The notes beneath the pieces are model-generated. The model was not told the DNA's origin and searched no databases. It saw nothing but the letters and a program-made list of their open reading frames with translations. Made by a program: the position numbers and the translations under genes. This document shows positions 63,446 to 64,000 of a DNA stretch of 64,000 nt, piece by piece (positions within the stretch are counted from its first letter, which is position 1; every line of letters begins with the position of its first letter). The stretch comes from Saprospiraceae bacterium (GTDB lineage Bacteria; Bacteroidota; Bacteroidia; Chitinophagales; Saprospiraceae), in assembly GCA_016714085.1 (NCBI GenBank), contig JADJNW010000011.1, positions 1-64,000 of the forward strand, in the 5' to 3' direction.

Positions 63446-64000
63446 ATGGAATTAAATTATAAAACCTTCGGGCAAGGCGACCCGATCATCATTCTACATG
63501 GGATGTTTGGCACTTTGGACAATTGGCAAACCATTGGTAAACAGTTGGCAGAAAACTATACGGTTTATATTCTCGACCAACGCAATCACGGGCGATCCCC
63601 GCATGATGATTTGATTGATTATCCTACCCTGGCAGAAGACCTGCACCACTTCATGGAATCGCACTGGATGTTCAAAGCACATATCCTGGGACACTCGATG
63701 GGTGGCAAAACCGCGATGCAATTTACACTCGACCATCCTGATATGGTGGACAAATTAATCGTCGTAGATGTAGCGCCCAAGCGCTACGAAGGTGGGCACG
63801 AGCATATTCTAAAAGCCTTGCTGGCACTGGATTTGAGCCAAATCGAAAACCGAAAGGACGCCGAAGATTTCTTGCGAAGTCACTTACCTGATGAACCGGA
63901 AAGCACGATTTTATTCTTGATGAAAAACCTTTCCCGCTCCAAAGAAGGCCATTTTGAATGGAAAATGAATTTCCAGGCAATTAACAATCACTATCAGGAT
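63446..64000 (+). CDS. Alpha/beta-hydrolase, esterase YbfF-like (3' end outside window)
   Basis: 185 residues visible. HGMFG (18-22) forms the oxyanion-hole region, DQRNHGRSPH (44-53) is the strand-turn motif of the YbfF/PIP-type esterases, and the nucleophile elbow is GHSMGG with Ser 84; VVDVAPKRY follows. The acid and His of the triad would lie beyond or near the edge. Cytoplasmic, no signal peptide. Diverges from the 62663-63163 gene across a 282-bp AT-rich region. Confidence 0.85.
   Translation, partial: MELNYKTFGQGDPIIILHGMFGTLDNWQTIGKQLAENYTVYILDQRNHGRSPHDDLIDYPTLAEDLHHFMESHWMFKAHILGHSMGGKTAMQFTLDHPDMVDKLIVVDVAPKRYEGGHEHILKALLALDLSQIENRKDAEDFLRSHLPDEPESTILFLMKNLSRSKEGHFEWKMNFQAINNHYQD

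Overview
The window looks like a chromosomal segment of a Bacteroidota member, most likely a Saprospiria-type organism (inference). The signs are Bacteroidota-type promoters (TTTG-N19-TAnnTTTG), mostly absent Shine-Dalgarno sites, a TonB-dependent receptor, an OmpA protein with TPR and PD40 repeats, a BTAD-type regulator, a GxxExxY protein and long FtsX/MacB-type permeases of about 800 residues without an ATPase domain. I see no rRNA, tRNA, CRISPR array, transposase or integrase.

Left edge (1-3.6 kb, minus strand): a STAND NTPase fused to a formylglycine-generating-enzyme-like domain (cut by the window edge) and a SIR2-like protein. Together they resemble the NTP-dependent conflict/defence modules common in multicellular-type bacteria. 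At 3.7-4.9 kb a protein of unknown function follows a long leader holding a tandem array of 21-bp units. A paralogue with the same kind of leader lies in mirror orientation at 56.9-58.2 kb. 5-12 kb holds envelope genes: a BtuB-like receptor behind a cobalamin riboswitch, a small outer-membrane barrel, a TPR lipoprotein, an OmpA/PD40 protein and an HD-domain hydrolase.

12.3-55.8 kb is one plus-strand ABC export locus: one HlyD/MacA-like adaptor, one MacB/LolD-type ATPase, a truncated permease remnant and sixteen full-length permease copies in tandem. Only a lipoprotein (24.8 kb) and an NTF2-like protein (47.8 kb) interrupt the series. Two near-identical regulatory modules (a 19-bp inverted-repeat-like box about 51 bp upstream of a sigma-54-like -24 element) precede the adaptor and the fourteenth permease. 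Single-base indels are very dense from 13 to 29 kb and rare from 30 to 56 kb.

Right end (55.9-64 kb): a DUF2202 ferritin-like lipoprotein, the second leader/array gene, a GxxExxY protein inside dispersed inverted-repeat elements, a CrtA-like monooxygenase convergent with a BTAD regulator, a small Cys-containing protein, a DUF1508 protein beside an unrecognised beta-rich protein, and the start of an alpha/beta hydrolase.

The most unusual feature is the pair of conserved promoter-leader-21-bp-array-gene cassettes at 3.7-4.9 and 56.9-58.2 kb. The sixteen-permease array with its two matched regulatory modules comes second.
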